Assembly (NCBI RefSeq): GCF_001552595.1
Contig: NZ_BCRM01000001.1
Location: 1,240,001-1,304,000, forward strand
From: Rhodococcus erythropolis NBRC 15567
GTDB taxonomy: Bacteria > Actinomycetota > Actinomycetes > Mycobacteriales > Mycobacteriaceae
DNA length: 64,000 nt
Direction: 5' to 3'
Position numbers and translations under genes: made by a program. Below the pieces are notes generated by a model. The model worked only from the letters and a program-made list of their open reading frames with translations. It was not told the DNA's origin and searched no databases. This document shows, in pieces, positions 51,809 through 60,814 of the stretch; position 1 is the first letter of the stretch; each line of letters opens with the position of its first letter.

Positions 51809-53016
51809 GAGGCGATCCGTTCGACGAGCACCGCGACTCCGACACCGGCGGCGCCGCTGACCGCGGCCACACCGTAGCGTCCGTCGCTCCGTACCAGTTC
51901 GTCGACACACGCGCCGACGAGAATTGCTCCGGTGGCGCCGAATGCATGGCCCATCGCCATCGTGCCTCCGTTGGGGTTCATGCGGTCCGGCCCGGCGTCA
52001 AGATCGCGGCGGAACCGTAGGCAGAGCGCGGAGAAGGCCTCTGCGAACTCGAACACGTCGATGTCCTGTGGACGAAGCCCGGCTCGAGCGATGACTGCCT
52101 CCACGGCGCTCTGGCCCGCAGTGAGCATGAGAACCGGATTCACCGAAGTCGAGGCGGATCCGATGATCCGTGCGCGAGGGGTCAGGCCGGCTCTGGCCGC
52201 GGCTTTCTCGGATCCGAGGAGTAGTAGTGCTGCGCCGTCGGCCATGGCGGGAGAGGATCCGACGGTGTGCAGGTGTTCGATCTTGCCGACCTCAGGGTAG
52301 GCGGCGAGCGCGAGTGCATCCTGACCGGCGGCGCCGAGCCCTTCGAAGGCCGGAGGCAGCGCGGCGAGTCCCTCTGCCGTCGTCTCTGCCCTGACCAGTT
52401 CGTCGTGCGCGATTCCGGCTTCACCATTTCTGCCGGGAACGGGCACAACGGACCGCTCGAATGCGCCGTTGCGCCAGGCCTCGGCAGCCTTGTGCTGGGT
52501 TTCGACGCCGTACGCATCCAACTCGTCGCGGGAGTACCCCTCGATCGTGGCATTCAAGTCGGCGGCAACACCCATATGGATGGAGCCGATCTGCGCGATG
52601 GTTGCCGGGTCGATCCACAGCGGTCCGCGATCACTGAACATCGGAGTGCGGGAGACGCTTTCGACGCCACCGGCCACGACGAGGGAGACGTCGTCGCTGC
52701 GAATGCGGGCTGCGCTCTGGCCGACTGCGTCGACGCCGGATGCGCAGAAACGATTGAGGGTCGCGCCGGGAACGGAATCGCCCCAACCGGCAAGGAGTGC
52801 GGCAGTTCTCGCGATGTTCGCGCCCTGCTCGTCCACCTGCGATGCGCAACCGAGAACGACGTCGTCGATCTGTTCTGCGGCGAGGTTCGTTCGACCCTGC
52901 AAAGCCTTGGCCAGGTGGACGACAAGATCGACTGGGCTGTGTTCGTGGAGGGCACCTCGCGTCGATGCTCGGCCGCGCGGTGTGCGCACGTAGTCGAGGA
53001 CAAAAGCATCAGTCAT
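51805..53016 (-). CDS. Acetyl-CoA acyltransferase (thiolase, FadA-like)
   Basis: The ATG at 53016 (GAAGGG upstream) gives 403 residues. The acyl-accepting cysteine is C91 in LNRFCASGVDAV; the catalytic histidine and second cysteine regions appear as GTMAMGHAFGATGAI and the C-terminal strand. It should cleave 3-ketoacyl-CoA to acetyl-CoA and a shortened acyl-CoA. In place of the usual C-x-G near the C terminus it reads VSGAAGVGVA, so the second cysteine may be absent, which should be checked. First gene of a four-gene leftward operon. Confidence 0.88.
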   Translation of the reverse strand: MTDAFVLDYVRTPRGRASTRGALHEHSPVDLVVHLAKALQGRTNLAAEQIDDVVLGCASQVDEQGANIARTAALLAGWGDSVPGATLNRFCASGVDAVGQSAARIRSDDVSLVVAGGVESVSRTPMFSDRGPLWIDPATIAQIGSIHMGVAADLNATIEGYSRDELDAYGVETQHKAAEAWRNGAFERSVVPVPGRNGEAGIAHDELVRAETTAEGLAALPPAFEGLGAAGQDALALAAYPEVGKIEHLHTVGSSPAMADGAALLLLGSEKAAARAGLTPRARIIGSASTSVNPVLMLTAGQSAVEAVIARAGLRPQDIDVFEFAEAFSALCLRFRRDLDAGPDRMNPNGGTMAMGHAFGATGAILVGACVDELVRSDGRYGVAAVSGAAGVGVAVLVERIAS

Positions 53017-53031
53017 TTTCAACCCTTCAAT

Positions 53032-53050
53032 TAGTAGAGTTACTCTGCTA
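53032..53050. promoter_or_regulatory. Palindromic operator candidate in the divergent thiolase promoter
   Basis: TAGTAGAGT-T-ACTCTGCTA: arms of 9 bp with one mismatch, containing AGAGTTACTCT. It sits 15 nt upstream of the leftward thiolase ATG. A second inverted pair GTTGTA/TACAAC spans 53051-53080. Confidence 0.5.
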
Positions 53051-53098
53051 GTTGTAGTACGGTTGCGATGAAATTACAACCGCCGATGCACGGGTATC

Positions 53099-53114
53099 TC
53101 GGTGACGTCACCGA
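53099..53114. promoter_or_regulatory. Perfect 16-bp palindrome in the rightward thiolase leader
   Basis: TCGGTGACGTCACCGA is a perfect 16-bp inverted repeat ending 25 nt before the thiolase ATG. It is a candidate dimer-binding site. Confidence 0.5.
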
Positions 53115-53139
53115 TGCCGGATCGGCAAGGGGAGAGGTC

Positions 53140-54372
53140 ATGACTGTTTCGAACATTTGGATTCTCGGCGGGTACCAATCCGACTTCGCACGGAACTTCA
53201 CCCGTGAGGAACTCGATTTCGCGAACCTTGCCGAAGAGGTGGTGAACCACACCCTGGCCGCGGCGAAGGTTCCTGCCGCCGACATCGAGGTGATCCACGT
53301 CGGTAATGCCTTCGGTCAATTGTTTGCCGGCCAAGGTCAGCTGGGTGCGATGCCCGCCACCGTGCATCCAGATCTATGGGGTGTGCCCTCGTCCCGGCAC
53401 GAGGCGGCGTGCGCATCGGGCAGTATCGCTGTACTTGCGGCGATGGCAGACCTGCGCGCCGGCAACTACGACGCGGCTCTGGTGATGGGTATCGAACTGG
53501 AGAAGACGGTTCCGGGTGATGACGCGGCCGGACATCTGGGCGCTGCAGCCTGGGTCGGACACGAAGGTCAGGAAGCAAAATTCATGTGGCCGTACATGTT
53601 CGATCGTGTTTCGAAGGAGTACGGGCGGCGCTACGGGATCGACGAATCTCACCTTCGCGCGATCTCGCAGATCAATTTCGCGAACGCGAAGAACAACCCC
53701 AATGCACAGACACGCGGTTGGGCGGTACCCGATCTGCTCGGGAATGCAGGCGGCGACGACGCCACCAATCCTGTTGTGGAAGGCGGTGTTCGACGATTCG
53801 ATTGCAGCCAGGTGACCGACGGTGGCGCCGGGGTTGTGCTGGTGACGGACAAGTACCTCCGTGAGCACCCGGGTGCTGCGGCGACTCCGCTGGCCCAGAT
53901 CGCGGGCTGGGGTCACCGGACTGTTGGTTTAGGTCTCGAGCAGAAGCTGGCCCGCGACGCCGATAATCCCTACGTGATGCCACACGTTCGGGATGCGGTG
54001 ATGGGTGCCTTCTCCCGGGCCGGAGTCGACCTGGCCGGGATAGACGGGATCGAAACACATGATTGTTTCACGGCGAGTGAGTATCTCGCGATCGACCACA
54101 TCGGTCTGACCGCGCCCGGCGAGTCGTGGAAAGCCATCGAGAGTGGTGACATCGCCATGGGCGGCAAGCTACCGATCAACCCCAGCGGCGGTCTGATCGG
54201 CGGTGGTCATCCGGTGGGTGCCAGTGGTGTTCGAATGCTTCTCGACGCGGCCCATCAGGTGACGGGAAAGGCCGGCGGTTTCCAAGTCGAGGGTGCGAGC
54301 CGCTTTGCGACGCTCAACTTCGGTGGAAGCACGGCCACCACCGTCAGTTTTGTCGTCGACGCAGTTTCCTGA
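53140..54372 (+). CDS. Thiolase-family acetyl-CoA acetyltransferase, Rv0914c-like
   Basis: The ATG at 53140 (GGAGAGG upstream) gives 410 residues, close to my memory of Rv0914c (412). The nucleophilic Cys is C91 in RHEAACASGSIAV, the Asn/His region is DGIETHDCFTASEYLA, and the C-terminal catalytic His lies in GGGHPVGASGVRM. This is the SCP-x/thiolase-like branch that handles branched or cyclic acyl-CoA. It precedes the carotenoid-oxygenase gene by 43 nt, as Rv0914c precedes Rv0913c, and is divergent from the first thiolase operon. Confidence 0.9.
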   Translation: MTVSNIWILGGYQSDFARNFTREELDFANLAEEVVNHTLAAAKVPAADIEVIHVGNAFGQLFAGQGQLGAMPATVHPDLWGVPSSRHEAACASGSIAVLAAMADLRAGNYDAALVMGIELEKTVPGDDAAGHLGAAAWVGHEGQEAKFMWPYMFDRVSKEYGRRYGIDESHLRAISQINFANAKNNPNAQTRGWAVPDLLGNAGGDDATNPVVEGGVRRFDCSQVTDGGAGVVLVTDKYLREHPGAAATPLAQIAGWGHRTVGLGLEQKLARDADNPYVMPHVRDAVMGAFSRAGVDLAGIDGIETHDCFTASEYLAIDHIGLTAPGESWKAIESGDIAMGGKLPINPSGGLIGGGHPVGASGVRMLLDAAHQVTGKAGGFQVEGASRFATLNFGGSTATTVSFVVDAVS

Positions 54373-54415
54373 AAGTGCAGCCCAGCCTTTCCCCATCAGT
54401 CGAAAAGAGAATTCC

Positions 54416-55933
54416 ATGGACGTCGAAATCGTAGGCAAGTTGTTGTCCACCCTTCCCGCCGATGACGATCACCCGTATCGCACCGGCCCGTGGCAACCCC
54501 AGACCACCGAGTTCAAAGCGGACAACCTCGAAGTCGTATTCGGTGAGGTTCCGAAAGACCTCGACGGTGTCTACCTGCGCAACACCGAGAATCCGCTCCA
54601 TCCCTCGATGAAGGCTTATCATCCCTTCGACGGCGACGGAATGATTCACATCGTGGGCTTTCGTGACGGAGAGTCGTTCTACCGCAATCGATTCGTACGG
54701 ACTGACGGGTTGGCGGCCGAGCAGGATGCCGGCGGCGCCTTGTGGGCCGGACTCGCCGAGTCTCCCAAACTCAGTCGCCCCGAGGGGGGCAAGGGTGCGC
54801 GCACCCGGATGAAGGACGCGTCCAGCACCGACGTCGTCGTTCACCGGGGGACTGCTCTCACCAGCTTCTACCAGTGCGGAGATCTGTATCGTCTCGATCC
54901 GATGTCGGCGGAGACACTCGGAAAGGAAAGCTGGAACGGCAAGTTCCCCTTCGAATGGGGTGTGTCCGCGCATCCGAAGGTGGACGACAAGACCGGAGAA
55001 ATGCTGTTCTTCAACTACAGCAAGGAAGCGCCGTACATGCACTACGGCGTCGTGGACTCGGCCAACGAGTTGGTCCACTACGTCGACGTCCCGCTTCCCG
55101 GTCCGCGGTTGCCACACGACATGGCCTTCACGGAGAACTACGCGATCCTCAACGACTGCCCCTTGTTCTGGGATCCGGTTCTACTGGAGAAGGGCGCGCA
55201 CGTCGCGAATTTCCATCCCGATATCCCGCTCCGTCTCGGAGTCATCCCACGCCGCGGAAACACCTCTGACATCAAGTGGTTCGAGGCCGATCCGACCTAC
55301 GTCCTGCACTTCGTGAACGCCTACGAAGAGGGGGACGAGATTGTTCTGGACGGTTTCTACCAGGGTGATCCGGAGCCGTCGGACAACGGTATGGGCAATC
55401 AGTGGGAGCGCGCCTTCCGTTTCCTCGCTCTCGATCGCATGCAGACCCGGCTTCACCGCTGGCGTTTGAACCTGGTCACCGGAGCCACGCGTGAAGAGCA
55501 ACTCAGTGACTCGATCACCGAATTCGGCATGATGAACGGCAATTTCGCGGGTGAGAAGTACCGATACGCCTATGCGGCTTCTGGTAAGCCGTCGTGGTTC
55601 CTGTTCGACGGCTTGGTCAAACACGACCTGCTGACGGGGAACGAGGAACGATTCTCCTTCGGTGACGGCGTGTATGGAAGCGAGACCTCGATGGCACCAC
55701 GCGTGGGTGGTACCGCCGAAGACGACGGCTATCTCATCACGTTGACCACCGACATGAACGAGGACGCGTCCTTCTGCCTGATCTTCGACGCTGCCCGCGT
55801 CGGAGACGGACCATTGTGCAAACTTCGCCTTCCCGAACGGATTTCGAGTGGCACCCACTCGACGTGGGCGCCGGGTGCCGAGCTCCGACGCTGGCAGAGT
55901 GCCGACACCGCAGCCGAAGCGGTCGGACTGTGA
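54416..55933 (+). CDS. Carotenoid-cleavage-type oxygenase (RPE65/lignostilbene dioxygenase family)
   Basis: The ATG at 54416 gives 505 residues. The four iron-binding histidines are at family positions: H186 (SAHPKVD), H234 (LPHDMAFT), H298 (LHFVNAYE) and H481 (GTHSTW). HPFDGDGMIH is the usual N-terminal blade. Enzymes of this non-haem Fe(II) seven-bladed propeller family cleave carotenoids, apocarotenoids, stilbenes or isoeugenol-type alkenes with O2. M. tuberculosis Rv0913c is the recalled relative. No carotenoid biosynthesis genes are nearby, so a catabolic role is likely. The stop overlaps the VOC gene. Confidence 0.93.
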   Translation: MDVEIVGKLLSTLPADDDHPYRTGPWQPQTTEFKADNLEVVFGEVPKDLDGVYLRNTENPLHPSMKAYHPFDGDGMIHIVGFRDGESFYRNRFVRTDGLAAEQDAGGALWAGLAESPKLSRPEGGKGARTRMKDASSTDVVVHRGTALTSFYQCGDLYRLDPMSAETLGKESWNGKFPFEWGVSAHPKVDDKTGEMLFFNYSKEAPYMHYGVVDSANELVHYVDVPLPGPRLPHDMAFTENYAILNDCPLFWDPVLLEKGAHVANFHPDIPLRLGVIPRRGNTSDIKWFEADPTYVLHFVNAYEEGDEIVLDGFYQGDPEPSDNGMGNQWERAFRFLALDRMQTRLHRWRLNLVTGATREEQLSDSITEFGMMNGNFAGEKYRYAYAASGKPSWFLFDGLVKHDLLTGNEERFSFGDGVYGSETSMAPRVGGTAEDDGYLITLTTDMNEDASFCLIFDAARVGDGPLCKLRLPERISSGTHSTWAPGAELRRWQSADTAAEAVGL

Positions 55934-56661
55934 CGGGCACGCACGACGCGGGCACGTGGGAGATCCTGCGGCAGGTGGTGATCGGTGCACGAGACCTGGA
56001 CAAGACCGGTCAACAATTACGTGAAGCGTTGAATCTGGCACCAGGATTCGCAGATCCACTGCTCGAAGACATCGGTTTGGCCGACGAGACCTTGGCCGTC
56101 GGGCCGCAGGCATTTCTCGAGATCGTCGCACCGCTCGACGAGACGGTCTCGCTGGCGAGATGGATCCGCAAGGGCGGAGGGGAGGGCGGCTATGCACTCT
56201 CGATCCAGGTTTCGAACATCGAGCCCTATCTGGAACGTGCAGCTGCGGCCGATGTTCGGACGGTGGCAGATCTCGAGGCCTACGGTCACCGGATCGTCCA
56301 ACTTCATCCCGGTGATCTCGGACTGCTCGTAGAACTCGACGAGATTCCCGACGCCGAAGAGTGGTTCTGGGACCAGACGGAGAAGGAGGTTTCCCTCGAT
56401 CCACGGGTCGACGACATTCTCGGCGTCGACGTGTCCTCTCCCGATCCGGCCAAGACGGCGGCGCTGTGGGCCGAAGTGTTCGGCAAGAAACTGGATTCGG
56501 CGCAATCACTCTCGATTGCGCTGGGGTCGCGCGCCGTGTCGTTCGTTCCGGGCGAGCGGTCGATGCTCAGTGCGGTCGATCTGGCGGCGTCGATCGGAGC
56601 GAACACCGTCGAGCCCGGCCTGATCGTCGGCGGCGTCGAATTCCGGATTCACCCAGGCTGA
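55930..56661 (+). CDS. VOC (glyoxalase/bleomycin-resistance fold) family protein
   Basis: The GTG at 55930 overlaps the oxygenase stop (GTGA), giving 243 residues. Two glyoxalase-like modules are visible: LRQVVIGARDLDKTGQQLRE with AFLEIVAPLDE, then VDVSSPDPAKTAALWAEVFG with EFRIH at the end. Metal ligands are incomplete by eye. The family includes extradiol dioxygenases, epimerases and isomerases acting on cleavage products. Tight coupling suggests it processes or binds the product of the oxygenase. Confidence 0.82.
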   Translation: MTGTHDAGTWEILRQVVIGARDLDKTGQQLREALNLAPGFADPLLEDIGLADETLAVGPQAFLEIVAPLDETVSLARWIRKGGGEGGYALSIQVSNIEPYLERAAAADVRTVADLEAYGHRIVQLHPGDLGLLVELDEIPDAEEWFWDQTEKEVSLDPRVDDILGVDVSSPDPAKTAALWAEVFGKKLDSAQSLSIALGSRAVSFVPGERSMLSAVDLAASIGANTVEPGLIVGGVEFRIHPG

Positions 56662-56687
56662 GCGAGCTTCACATCGAACGACAGAAA

Positions 56688-56720
56688 TCGGGGCCGATCG
56701 CTCAAAGCGACCGGCCCCGA
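56688..56720. terminator. Bidirectional terminator between VOC and acyl-CoA synthetase genes
   Basis: TCGGGGCCG (56688-56696) and CGGCCCCGA (56712-56720), with inner TCGCT/AGCGA around CAA, form an almost continuous stem followed by ATTCTTGT on the plus strand, between two convergent operons. Confidence 0.85.
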
Positions 56721-56735
56721 ATTCTTGTCATGGAC

Positions 56736-58364
56736 TCAAGCGAAGTCCTGTCGCAAACGAGTCTTGAGAAGCTTCCCACTCGCGTTGCGTGGCAGTTCCT
56801 CGATGAACTGAACTGCACTGGGGCACTTGAAGTGTGCCAGTCGCTCGCGTGACCACTCGATGATCTCCGCTTCGGTGACAGCCGAATCGCCGGAACGAAC
56901 GACCACCGCAATGGGAGTCTCACCCCACCGATCGGAGTGAACGCCGACTACCGCGACCTCCCGAATGCCGGGGTGGCCGGAGAGAACGCTCTCCACCTCG
57001 GCGGGATAGACGTTCTCACCGCCGGAGACGATCATGTCCTTGAGGCGGTCGTGGAGGTAGAGATACCCGTCCTCGTCGAACGATCCGCCGTCTCCTGTTC
57101 GGAGCCAGTCGCCGTCCAACATGGTGGCCGCAGTGGCTGCCTCGTTGCGCCAGTAGCGCCTCATGACATGAGCGCCGCCGATGACCACCTCGCCGCGGGT
57201 ACCGACCGGGACGTCTTCGAGCGTCACGGGATCGACGATGCGGATGGGTACGCCGAACATCGGTTGCCCGACGGACTTCAACCGATGCGCGGTCGACTCG
57301 TCGGTCGCCCGATGATCTTCGGGGGTCAGCATGGTGACGCCGCCAGTCGACTCGGTGAGTCCGTAGGCCTGCAGGAAGCTGCATCCGAAAACCTTGGTGG
57401 CGTCCTGTAACAGGGGTAGCGGCATGGGCGCCGCTCCGTAGACCAGGAACTGCAGGGCACTCCAATCCGCCTCACGCACAGCAGGAAGAGAGGTGAGGAC
57501 GCTGATCACCGCGGGAACAGCGACCGCATGAGTCACCCGGTACTCCTGCATCAGCGCCACCAGCTCCAGCGGACCGGCGATGGTCTTGAGAAGTAGAGCG
57601 CCACCGCCGAGCGTCGTGACGAGAGCGAGACCCAGCCCCGCCACATGGAAGAACGGGACCGGGCACATGGCCACGGAATTGGTGTCGAGATCGAGCAGGT
57701 GATACATGGTCGCGAGGGCGCGGCCGAGGTTCGCGCCGGTGAGTTCGATTCCTTTGGGGTGACCGGTGGTTCCCGACGAGTAGAAGATCAGCGCGGTATC
57801 GTCGGGAAGGCGTGACACTCCTGGGTCGTCGTCCCCGACACCGGAGAGCCAGTCGCTCCACGAGACCGAGTTTGCAGAACCGTCCACCGTGACGACGGTC
57901 CGGACACTACCGACCGCCGCGGCGACGTCGGAGAGGCCCTCATCGCCTGCTCCGAGTACGACGACGGTCGGCTCGCTGTTGCTCAGGATGTAGTCGACCT
58001 CGCCCGGTGCCAGCCGATTGTTGACGGCCGTCAGAATCGAGCCCATCTTCGAAGATCCGTACAGGATGGAGAGGAAAGACGGTGCATTGGCGCCGATGTA
58101 CGCCACCCGGTCACCTGTTCGAACACCATCGCGCAGAAGTGCATTCGCGACACGATTTGCTTCGATGTCCAGCTCGCGGAAACTGGTACGGCCGTCATCG
58201 GAGATGACGGCGGTGCTCTCCGGACTGGCAATCGCCCGGCTGCGCAGCAAGTCTTCGAGATTCTGCACGGGGCGACCATCGGGTAGGAGCGCGTTCACAG
58301 AAGGTTCGCGGGTGGCGGGTTCACGGGTGGCAGTCGAACCTACGGCCGTCGGCTGAGTGGTCAT
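56736..58364 (-). CDS. Acyl-CoA synthetase (AMP-binding, FadD-like)
   Basis: The ATG at 58364 gives 542 residues. The AMP-binding P-loop FYSSGTTGHPKG, the A5-like QAYGLTESTGG, the A7-like LRTGDGGSFDEDGYLYLHDR and the A10 lysine in PRNASGKLLK are all present. It activates a carboxylic acid as acyl-AMP and then acyl-CoA, an entry step for beta-oxidation. A short ATREP duplication lies near the N terminus. It is the last gene of a leftward operon, overlapping the DapB-like gene by 4 nt. Confidence 0.93.
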   Translation of the reverse strand: MTTQPTAVGSTATREPATREPSVNALLPDGRPVQNLEDLLRSRAIASPESTAVISDDGRTSFRELDIEANRVANALLRDGVRTGDRVAYIGANAPSFLSILYGSSKMGSILTAVNNRLAPGEVDYILSNSEPTVVVLGAGDEGLSDVAAAVGSVRTVVTVDGSANSVSWSDWLSGVGDDDPGVSRLPDDTALIFYSSGTTGHPKGIELTGANLGRALATMYHLLDLDTNSVAMCPVPFFHVAGLGLALVTTLGGGALLLKTIAGPLELVALMQEYRVTHAVAVPAVISVLTSLPAVREADWSALQFLVYGAAPMPLPLLQDATKVFGCSFLQAYGLTESTGGVTMLTPEDHRATDESTAHRLKSVGQPMFGVPIRIVDPVTLEDVPVGTRGEVVIGGAHVMRRYWRNEAATAATMLDGDWLRTGDGGSFDEDGYLYLHDRLKDMIVSGGENVYPAEVESVLSGHPGIREVAVVGVHSDRWGETPIAVVVRSGDSAVTEAEIIEWSRERLAHFKCPSAVQFIEELPRNASGKLLKTRLRQDFA

Positions 58365-59416
58365 GCTGAATGCTCCAATCTGAAGGGGGCAAAGACAGGG
58401 GGTTCGAAAATGCCGGTGGGAGCAGCGAGTACATGCTCGACGGCGCGTAGTGCCGGGCCCGCAGTGATGAACTGACCGGCGGTTGTCCGGCTGTTCGGAT
58501 CTTGTGGTTCGACGAGATTGACGGTCATCACGATCTCGGGTTTGCCGTACAGATGGACTTCCCACTGATCGCGCCCCGCGTATTCCTCACGATCGGGTTC
58601 CATGGTCCAGATGATGGCCAGAGTGAGGAACTGCTTTCCGTCGACCATTGCGTGCCAGCGCCATTCGGTGGTTCCGACGGTTCCGGCGGCGATGCGTCCG
58701 GCGGCCACGTCGAGATCCGTTCGCGCCGCAACGACCCTGTGATCGGATACGACCTCGTCGTAGGTGATCCCCAGACGTTCGCACATGAACGCGATGGTCT
58801 CCAGATACAGCGACGCGTACAGCGAGGGCAACGGCCCGGTTCCGTCCAGTTCCTCCGGGGGCGAACCCATTCCCATGACGGTGAATGCGAAGTCGGGGTC
58901 AGGCATGCCGCGAGCGTCGAGCACCTCGTCGATCGTGATGCGGTCCAGTTCGATCGATGTTCCCGTCAGAGCCAACGCCAATCGCTCACCGATGACGCCC
59001 GGGCTCACTCCGACACCGAAGAGCGTCGAATCGCCTTCCTTACATGCTTGGGCGAACATGTGCTCGCGCTCGGTACCGTGTGCGCGGGGGAAGTGCTGCC
59101 CGGCCGTCGTGATCACGTTGATCCCGGCGCGAAGCAGACGGCACAAATCGTCGTCGTGGCGTTCGTACGGAATCTGCAAACGCGGACTGTGGATGAGAAC
59201 CTGGGGGCGCGAGCGGATGATCTCGTCCACGTCTCGTGTGGCGATCACGCCCGTCGGTGCGCGTCTGGCTATGTCGCCGGCATCGCGCCCGGCCTTGGCG
59301 TCGCTGTAGACGTACAGGCCGACCAACTCGAGGTCGGGACGATCGATGATTCCGCGAAGCGCGGTCTTGCCGATGGCGCCGGTCGCCCACTGGGCAACAC
59401 GAATCGGATCGCTCAT
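58361..59416 (-). CDS. DapB-like NAD(P)-dependent dehydrogenase (amine dehydrogenase/2,4-diaminopentanoate dehydrogenase fold)
   Basis: The ATG at 59416 gives 351 residues. The N-terminal Rossmann motif WATGAIGKTALRGI follows IRVAQ, then LVGLYVYSDAKAGRDAG and FGVGVSPGVIGERLALAL. It resembles the dihydrodipicolinate-reductase-like dehydrogenases common in mycobacterial and rhodococcal catabolic clusters, not lysine biosynthesis DapB, which is shorter. It overlaps both neighbours by 4 nt. Its substrate is unknown; it may oxidise or reduce a carbonyl or imine of the pathway intermediate. Confidence 0.85.
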   Translation of the reverse strand: MSDPIRVAQWATGAIGKTALRGIIDRPDLELVGLYVYSDAKAGRDAGDIARRAPTGVIATRDVDEIIRSRPQVLIHSPRLQIPYERHDDDLCRLLRAGINVITTAGQHFPRAHGTEREHMFAQACKEGDSTLFGVGVSPGVIGERLALALTGTSIELDRITIDEVLDARGMPDPDFAFTVMGMGSPPEELDGTGPLPSLYASLYLETIAFMCERLGITYDEVVSDHRVVAARTDLDVAAGRIAAGTVGTTEWRWHAMVDGKQFLTLAIIWTMEPDREEYAGRDQWEVHLYGKPEIVMTVNLVEPQDPNSRTTAGQFITAGPALRAVEHVLAAPTGIFEPPVFAPFRLEHSA

Positions 59417-60183
59417 GATCGAGTGGTCAGTTCGCCGGCGAAGAGGAGCTTGCCCAGTCCGCGTTCGTACCGAATCGGGTCTCGAGCCAGACGCGCACGG
59501 GCGTCGATTGCCATGAAATCGGTGTCGCACGTCCACTCGCCGCGTTGCATGGCGGCGAGTCCGGTCGCGGCGATGTCGAGGGGATTTTCCTTGTGGCCCT
59601 GCACGTGTGAAGCCATGCGGGTGTCGACACTGCCGACGATCAACGAGGTGACGGTGATGCCGTGCGGTTCGAGTTCGGCACGGGCGATGCCGCCGAGCGA
59701 CAGAGCAGCCGCCTTGGCCGGTGAATAGCCGCCCATGAAGGCGGTTGGTGCGATTGCGGCGACTGACAAGACGTTGACTATCGATCCACCGCCGCGGGCG
59801 GCGAGGACCGGCGCGAAGGCTCGGATCATCGTCAGCGGTCCGAAGTAGTTGACCTCCATCTCGGCGCGAGCGGCCTCTCGGTCGTCGGCCTCGATCAGCC
59901 GATTCCCGGTGAACAGCCCGGCGTTGTTGACGACGACCGAGGTGTCACCGCACGCCCCGGCGGCAGTGTCGACGAGTCCTGGATCGGTGACGTCGAGTTC
60001 GACGATGTGCGCACCGGTGGCTCGGAGCTCGGCCGGCACCTCGTCGGGATTTCTCACCCCCGCATAGATTTTGGCTGCGCCCATCAACTTCGCCTGTTGG
60101 ACGAAGGCCAACCCGAGGCCTCGATTGGCGCCGGTGACGAGGACGGTCGCACCCTCGACCGGAGTTCCGCGAAAGGTTGTCAT
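59413..60183 (-). CDS. Short-chain dehydrogenase/reductase (classical SDR)
   Basis: A 256-residue classical SDR: cofactor motif VTGANRGLG (15-23), NNAG motif VVNNAGLF, catalytic Ser in VLSVAAIAP and Tyr/Lys in YSPAKAAAL. The start overlaps the NTF2-like gene stop by 4 nt and the end overlaps the DapB-like gene. It probably interconverts an alcohol and a ketone of the degraded substrate. Confidence 0.9.
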   Translation of the reverse strand: MTTFRGTPVEGATVLVTGANRGLGLAFVQQAKLMGAAKIYAGVRNPDEVPAELRATGAHIVELDVTDPGLVDTAAGACGDTSVVVNNAGLFTGNRLIEADDREAARAEMEVNYFGPLTMIRAFAPVLAARGGGSIVNVLSVAAIAPTAFMGGYSPAKAAALSLGGIARAELEPHGITVTSLIVGSVDTRMASHVQGHKENPLDIAATGLAAMQRGEWTCDTDFMAIDARARLARDPIRYERGLGKLLFAGELTTRS

Positions 60184-60767
60184 GAGTTCTCCTGTGTCTG
60201 TCGGGTGTAGATGAGGTCGTCGGGGAATTTCTTGCTCTTCTTCAATGACGTTTCAGGCGCGAGCATCCCGAAGATCCAGCCTTCGGCTGTGGCCATGTCG
60301 TGGTTCCAGTCCCACCGCAGTGCGCGGTGGCGGATTCCCCACCTGCCGTCCTCGAAACCGAAGCGGTCGATCAGGCGCGCCGCGGTGAGTGTGTCGGCTA
60401 TGCCGTCCGAGGTCTTGATTCGTGCGAAGGCAAGCACGTACGACTCGACGTGTGCTGTATCCCCGTCGAGTTCGACCAAGACGTTGGTCATTGCGTGGGT
60501 GGTCAGCGATCGTGGGTGGGTGATGGCCCCGGCGATGTGGTCGATGTAGTCGTCGGCGGTGCCGGTGAAGACACCCCCGTGGTCTTCGGTTGCGCCGGGC
60601 AGATAACACCGCCTGGCGTCCTCGACGTCGCCGCGGTCTGCGGCTCGGAGGAAACGAGCCAGAACCTCGTAGATTTCCTGCTTGGCGACGAGAGCGTCGA
60701 CCGGGCTGTAGTCCCTGACGTCTGGGCCCCCGCCGCTGTCGACTGCGTGAATGTTGTTGGACCTCAC
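60180..60767 (-). CDS. NTF2-like/SnoaL-like protein
   Basis: A 195-residue cone-fold protein: AKQEIYEVLARFLRAADRGD VEDARRCYLP in the first helices (written as two segments), ITHPRSLTTHAMTNVLVELD and DGRWGIRHRALRWDW in the sheet. The family includes ring-hydroxylating dioxygenase small subunits, ketosteroid isomerases and dehydratases; this one aligns best with SnoaL_4-type proteins. A GTG start with AAGGGA 9 nt upstream. It is the first gene of a four-gene overlapping operon and begins only about 50 nt from the truncated cycA gene. Confidence 0.82.
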   Translation of the reverse strand: MRSNNIHAVDSGGGPDVRDYSPVDALVAKQEIYEVLARFLRAADRGDVEDARRCYLPGATEDHGGVFTGTADDYIDHIAGAITHPRSLTTHAMTNVLVELDGDTAHVESYVLAFARIKTSDGIADTLTAARLIDRFGFEDGRWGIRHRALRWDWNHDMATAEGWIFGMLAPETSLKKSKKFPDDLIYTRQTQENS

Positions 60768-60814
60768 GATGATGTCCCTTCTCGGCTCCGGATCGGGGGC
60801 CGCACGTTGACGGA

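Noticed and set aside
55181-56509. 442-codon open frame antisense to oxygenase and VOC genes
   Set aside because: Arg/Ser/Pro-rich shadow crossing two coupled genes.
58361-59416. dapB of lysine biosynthesis
   Set aside because: The protein is about 100 residues longer than DapB, lacks the DapB C-terminal signature by eye and is embedded in a catabolic operon.
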